Shown: positions 1 to 64,000 of the stretch, piece by piece
Position numbering within the stretch: the first letter of the stretch is position 1
Layout: every line of letters begins with the position of its first letter
From: Eumeta japonica
Lineage: Eukaryota > Arthropoda > Insecta > Lepidoptera > Psychidae
Assembly: GCA_005406025.1 (NCBI GenBank)
Contig: BGZK01000020.1
Span: 124,001-188,000 of the forward strand
DNA: 64,000 nucleotides
Direction of reading: 5' to 3'
The notes under the pieces: model-generated
Database searches by the model: none
Told to the model about the DNA's origin: nothing
What the model saw: the letters and a program-made list of their open reading frames with translations, nothing else
Program-made: the position numbers and the translations under genes

Positions 1-419
1 GGATTAGTATAGAGAGTTTAAGATCAAAATCTCTCAATCTAAAATAAAATTGGTAGAAGCCGTAGCCTTGCAGTTGGTCGAAAAACACCTGATTACTGGT
101 AAAGATATAATTTAGCTTAAGTTCTAATATGTGTAGAATAACGACAAATCTAAATGCATTTAAAACGAAGTGATAAAGAGATTCCTACTATTAGTTGTGA
201 TTATGTTCCAGCTCTTCACGGCAAAATTATTAATATTAATCCTCAATAATAGATAATTTTAAGTAATAATAAAAATCAATAAATATTTTGACAGATTTTG
301 CACGGCAATACTATTAGGCCATGGCTTGTTAATTTTAAAATAGAACCTAATTAATTTTTAATCTATAATAAATACGATATAATGATTTTAATTCATTACT
401 GCATAATATAATGGCACAC
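1..419. other. Intron sequence at window edge
   Basis: AT-rich, downstream of exon 58. I found no reading matching the next expected dynein segment (family 'LRANLLRSYL') on the minus strand, so the next coding exon is outside the window. Confidence 0.6.
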
Positions 420-61978
<61,559 letters not shown>

Positions 61979-62088
61979 CTGGAAGTTTGAGAAGGAAGGT
62001 AATAATTTAATTGTGTGTTTTACATTTCTTTAACGATTTTTGTGTATATTATTCAAAATATTGTAAGTACTTAGATTGTGTATTTTAT

Positions 62089-63353
62089 TACGTGGGGCGC
62101 ACTAAAAGTATCTGGAACTGGCCATTTATATAAACAATATTTAACAAGTAATTACTCCGTTTGAAAATAGAACTCTTTGCCTAGAGAAGACAGTTTATTT
62201 CATCAAACTGTCCATTGTTTCTACATTGTGGCACTATTTTAAAAATTGCGTGTATTCATCACTATGGATTTAAGTGATGAAAATTTTCGTAGAATGATTA
62301 ATTTACGGTTTTAAGTGTAATTTGACGACTTAGCAGAGCCTCGTTCGGCTTTGAACTGCTTTTGGCAATGAATCACCACGCAAGACGACTATTTATAACT
62401 AGTTTGCAGAATTCAAACGCGGCTGTGTTAATCTCAGTAACGAATTTCGTGATGGTCGCCCGTCCACCGCTGTGAATAACAAAAACATTGATGCTGTGCG
62501 CCGTATGATCGAAACAGACAGACATGTGACTTACCGTGAGATTCAGGCATGAGTCCAATACAATCAATCCTACACAAACATTTGGGTTTGAAAAAGCTAT
62601 GCTCGCGTGGAATCCCACACAATTTGACTAAAGCTCCAAAAACGGACCGCGTCACCTGGCGCAATGCTGCTTACTAGATTCAAGGAAGGGGCGTCAAATT
62701 TTGGTAGGATATAGTAACGGGTGACGAAACATGGATTTATTGATACAACCCTACAACAAAGGAACTATCGACCGTATGGATTTATCGAGATAAGCCGAAA
62801 TCAACCAGTGTTGTGTGAGCGACGTGTTTCTAAGCGGATTATTGCTTATTTTTTTAATAAAACTGCACACATGGCTACTGTTGCTTTGGAGAATTGTCGT
62901 ACTGTGAATAGTGATTGGTACACGATCTTTTTGTTTGCCGGAAGTTATTGTCGAACTCCGTAAAAGTAACCGTAAACGTCGTATCATCTTGCACCACGAC
63001 AATGACACAGCCAAACAGGCAAAAGTCTTGACAGAAAAAAACTTAGAATTTAAGAGAAATCCTGCATACAACTCGGACCTGACACCTTGTGATTTTTTTT
63101 GTTCGCAAAAATTAGGAATCAATTATGCGACTAACGATTTTCATCACCAATAGAGGTTGTCGAACAGTATAAAAAACATGTTTCCGAGGTCATCAGGGAG
63201 GAGTGGCATAAATATTTTCAAAATTGGTTTATTCGTATGAAAAAGTGCATTTATGGTAATGGAGAATACTTTGAGAAACAATAAATTCATTTTTGATCAT
63301 TCATAGTTATTTCTTTCTCATTCTTTCTATAAATTTTTAGTGCGCCCTACGTA
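62089..63353 (+). mobile_element. Mariner type C2, full length with both ends, transposase broken
   Basis: Starts tacgtggggcgcactaaaag and ends with the inverse (tagtgcgccctacgta), so both inverted repeats are intact. The plus strand carries, in several frames, MDLSDENFRRMI, SILHKHLGLKKLCSRGIPHN, IVTGDETWIY, LHHDNDTAKQ and DLTPCDFF. The three catalytic Asp positions are present. Many stops and shifts make it inactive. It lies just upstream of exon 1 and may separate it from the next tail exon. Confidence 0.9.
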
Positions 63354-64000
63354 TAATCTACATTAGTGCATATGCATACATAAATAGATAAACACTTTTC
63401 TTCTTGAGCTACGCAAGGCGAAGAGTGCGTGCGGAGTGGATAGAGGCTATTTCACAATTGACCACCACAAGGAAAATCGAATTGTGTAAGTTTCAAATCA
63501 AGACTAATACTAACATATTTAGAAACAAGCACAACGGGTCACAATCAAATAGAGATTATGCATTGGTGACGAGAGAAATCATAACTACCTACTGTTACAA
63601 CATAACCCTATCGGGATTCGAGGATGAAGATACGATGAAGAGTAAACGCTGAGGAAAACAGAAGGTGTATGTTCAGCAACACGAGATCCACTTTTAACAC
63701 TTGTATTTGATCGCTCTGTTGAATGAGTTGATCTCCAAAAGAAAACTCGTCAGCGCTTGAATTCCGGTATATAGATATATCTACCCATCTGCGAATGGTC
63801 TAGAATATTCCCCAAGTGTAAACAAAAATATATTTAAATTATAAAAACCGAGATGTAAACATGCCACGTTCCACATAATCTTTGTTATGATTTGCAACAT
63901 TCTAACCAGTTAAAATCCGCAAACTATATAAACAATCATCTACTCATTTTGAGATAAGCGAACAAGATTTTTATAATGGAAGTATTCTGTTATTTCATTA
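63354..64000. other. Unassigned sequence at window edge
   Basis: Presumed intron upstream of exon 1. The minus strand has a 48-codon open stretch around 63610-63755 and the plus strand an 82-codon frame at 63404-63652. Neither shows dynein or other motifs. Confidence 0.4.

Noticed and set aside
50..100. Possible further C-terminal dynein exon
   Set aside because: An AG and an open minus-strand stretch exist, but the residues do not match the expected family segment.
63404..63652. 82-codon plus-strand frame near the window end
   Set aside because: No family resemblance; also tested the minus strand here for the next dynein tail exon and found no convincing match.

Overview
This 64 kb window is AT-rich animal DNA, almost certainly from an insect and most likely a moth or butterfly. 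Three things point there: one very large, many-exon gene with AT-rich introns; several decayed mariner transposons; and dispersed repeats of a type I associate with Lepidoptera (the 'agggttccg ... ctgtccgtccgtctgtcaca' element). There is no bacterial-style gene organisation.

The window is filled by the middle of a single minus-strand gene, an axonemal dynein heavy chain of the single-headed inner-arm DNAH3/DNAH7/DNAH12 clade. I placed 58 exons from 61978 (5') down to 420 (3'). Every splice phase agrees, and the exons encode about 3,090 consecutive residues. In order they cover part of the N-terminal tail (61978-46347), the linker (46176-36649), AAA1 (36031-32773), AAA2 (31786-28277), AAA3 (27318-23612), AAA4 (23251-18715), the stalk with its microtubule-binding domain (18001-14210), AAA5 (12810-11025), AAA6 (10721-8252) and the start of the C-terminal region (2870-420). 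The first few hundred residues and roughly the last 250-300 residues lie outside the window.

The main anomaly is in AAA1. Two neighbouring exons, including the one with the AAA1 P-loop, each carry one extra base in a homopolymer and so break frame. All other exons are intact, so assembly error is the simplest explanation. A recent knock-out allele is the alternative. Two introns use GC-AG rather than GT-AG ends.

The long introns are a graveyard of mobile DNA. They hold eight mariner-like copies of four types (A at 3649, 44262 and 56765; B at 5782 and 46993; C at 41356 and 62089; D at about 45120), a 223-bp MITE with roughly 60-bp inverted ends (25550), a large foldback repeat (56972-58720), a degenerate hexamer repeat recurring in five introns, and a ~170-bp repeat of which two copies bracket one exon. 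There are also two copies of the Lepidoptera-type element, a 48-bp perfect palindrome (44819) and a pair of hairpins (45620-45742). I found no second protein-coding gene, no tRNA or rRNA, no CRISPR array and no credible undescribed gene system.
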